Under the pieces are notes generated by a model. The model searched no databases and had not been told where the DNA came from. It was given only the letters and a program-made list of their open reading frames with translations. From contig NZ_FOEH01000002.1 of assembly GCF_900110695.1 (NCBI RefSeq), positions 310,001 to 374,000 of the forward strand: DNA of 64,000 bases, read 5' to 3'. Both the position numbers and the translations under genes were made by a program. How positions within the stretch are numbered: the stretch's first letter is position 1; every line of letters starts with the position of its first letter. Source of the stretch: Virgibacillus subterraneus (lineage in GTDB: Bacteria > Bacillota > Bacilli > Bacillales > Amphibacillaceae). Below are positions 63,194 to 64,000 of the stretch, piece by piece.

Positions 63194-63323
63194 CAATTAA
63201 AAAAGTAAAAATATACTTTCAGTGCAAAAGTGCAACTTAGGTATTCATCACTAAGGTTTTAGTTCTAAGAAAACAAAATACGCTTTCACAAAAGCATTTA
63301 ACAAAATGTTAGGTTTTCTAATA
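63194..63323 (+). repeat. Dispersed hairpin repeat family A, copy 9
   Basis: Contains AAAAGTAAAAATATACTTT, GTGCAAAAGTGCAACTTAG, CACTAAGGTTTTAGTTC, and ends AAAATGTTAGGTTTTCTAA. It occupies the recN-spoIVB gap together with about 150 bases of spoIVB leader in which no clear promoter was recognised. Confidence 0.72.
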
Positions 63324-63473
63324 TACATATTGTTCCCCAATTTACTAAAAAGGAAATGTTACACATCTTTTCTTATTTTTCACCAGTTTAAAACACATGC
63401 AGTTAGGTCAAATTAGAAGTACAGAGATGAATAAATTATTGGTATGGGTTAGGAAACGAGGAGAGTGAATTGG

Positions 63474-64000
63474 GTGAAGCATATAAATAATATTCGAATA
63501 TGGGTAGGTGTCCTGCTGCTAATCGCAGTTTTGGCAGCACCGTTTATAACACCAATAAAAGATTACCTTGCCATTCCTAATCAAGTTGTAACATTTGATA
63601 ACCAATCTTCATCTATAAATGTTCCAGTTCTTGGGAGCAACGTAGATATCGGTTCCTCGGGTAATAGTAACCACACTATTGATTCCTCCGAATTTTATGC
63701 AAAAGAACCTGGAAATAGTCAGCTCATTTATGAAGTCGCAGGACTCCCGATAAAAAAAGTGGATGTTTCGGTTCTTGATGATATTCGTGTGACTCCAGGA
63801 GGTCAATCCATTGGTGTACAACTTCATACATTAGGAGTACTTGTAGTTGGGCATCACCAAATTAAGGGTGAAAAAGGAATGTTATCACCAGGGGAAGATG
63901 CAAATATCCAAGTAGGTGATGTAATTTTGGAAATAAATGGTAACCAAATTAAAAAAATGAAAGATGTAAAACCATATGTAGAAAAGGCGGGAAAAGAAAA
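63474..64000 (+). CDS. spoIVB: SpoIVB peptidase, N-terminal part (3' end outside window)
   Basis: Open frame to the window end (175 codons). It begins with GTG about nine bases after GAGGAG; another in-frame GTG three codons earlier is possible. A membrane signal (about residues 9-25) is followed by an exported region and a PDZ domain (about 115-175, [13 protein letters not shown]...[12 protein letters not shown]). SpoIVB is the forespore serine peptidase that signals pro-sigma K processing. The order recN-spoIVB matches B. subtilis. The catalytic Ser lies beyond the window. Confidence 0.93.
   Translation, partial: MKHINNIRIWVGVLLLIAVLAAPFITPIKDYLAIPNQVVTFDNQSSSINVPVLGSNVDIGSSGNSNHTIDSSEFYAKEPGNSQLIYEVAGLPIKKVDVSVLDDIRVTPGGQSIGVQLHTLGVLVVGHHQIKGEKGMLSPGEDANIQVGDVILEINGNQIKKMKDVKPYVEKAGKE

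Overview
The window comes from a low-GC, endospore-forming, naturally competent-type Firmicute of the family Bacillaceae. Gene content and order match the Bacillus subtilis segment yqgE-pbpA-pst ... comG ... gcv ... spoIIIA-acc-xse-ispA-tlyA-ahrC-recN-spoIVB almost gene for gene. AT-rich intergenic DNA, abundant dispersed repeats and an OLE RNA locus suggest a halophilic or alkaliphilic genus of the Oceanobacillus/Virgibacillus/Lentibacillus type. The genus is an inference from memory of gene order.

Layout. 1-2.4 kb: 3' end of a Na/phosphate cotransporter gene, then six tRNAs (Asn, Met, His, Ile-type CAU, Ser, Phe). 2.7-12.7 kb: sodA, yqgE, pbpA, and a pstSCAB-phoU operon behind four PhoP-type hexamers. 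12.7-24.7 kb: rpmG, yqgN, a ThiF/MoeB-type gene, yqgO, gluP, a spoVAF-like germination gene, yqgQ-glcK, an ltaS-type gene behind an ECF-sigma promoter, yqgW, yqgX, a candidate small RNA and yqgY. 24.8-29.5 kb: a cysteine-containing regulator and the comGA-GG pseudopilus operon on the minus strand. 29.6-37.5 kb: aroK, yqzE, yqhG-yqhH, and the glycine cleavage operon gcvT-gcvPA-gcvPB behind a tandem glycine riboswitch with terminator. 37.9-40.8 kb: a B12-dependent ribonucleotide reductase gene (nrdJ) behind two NrdR boxes and split by a compact 310-nt group I intron. 41.5-46.2 kb: mntR, yqhO, yqhP, yqhR, aroQ, yqhT, efp. 47-52.2 kb: the complete spoIIIAA-AH operon. 52.5-58.8 kb: accB-accC-yqhY-nusB-folD-xseA-xseB-ispA. 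58.8-60 kb: OLE RNA and its partner gene oapA. 60.1-64 kb: tlyA, argR, recN and the 5' end of spoIVB.

The genes serve phosphate uptake, envelope synthesis, one-carbon and glycine metabolism, DNA uptake, dNTP supply, fatty-acid initiation, isoprenoid synthesis and the mother-cell/forespore channel of sporulation. The most notable items are non-coding: the nrdJ group I intron, the OLE RNA, a promoter-plus-terminator small RNA candidate at 24.3 kb, and a hairpin-forming repeat family with about nine to ten copies at transcription-unit boundaries. No CRISPR array, intact insertion sequence, prophage or replication origin was seen.
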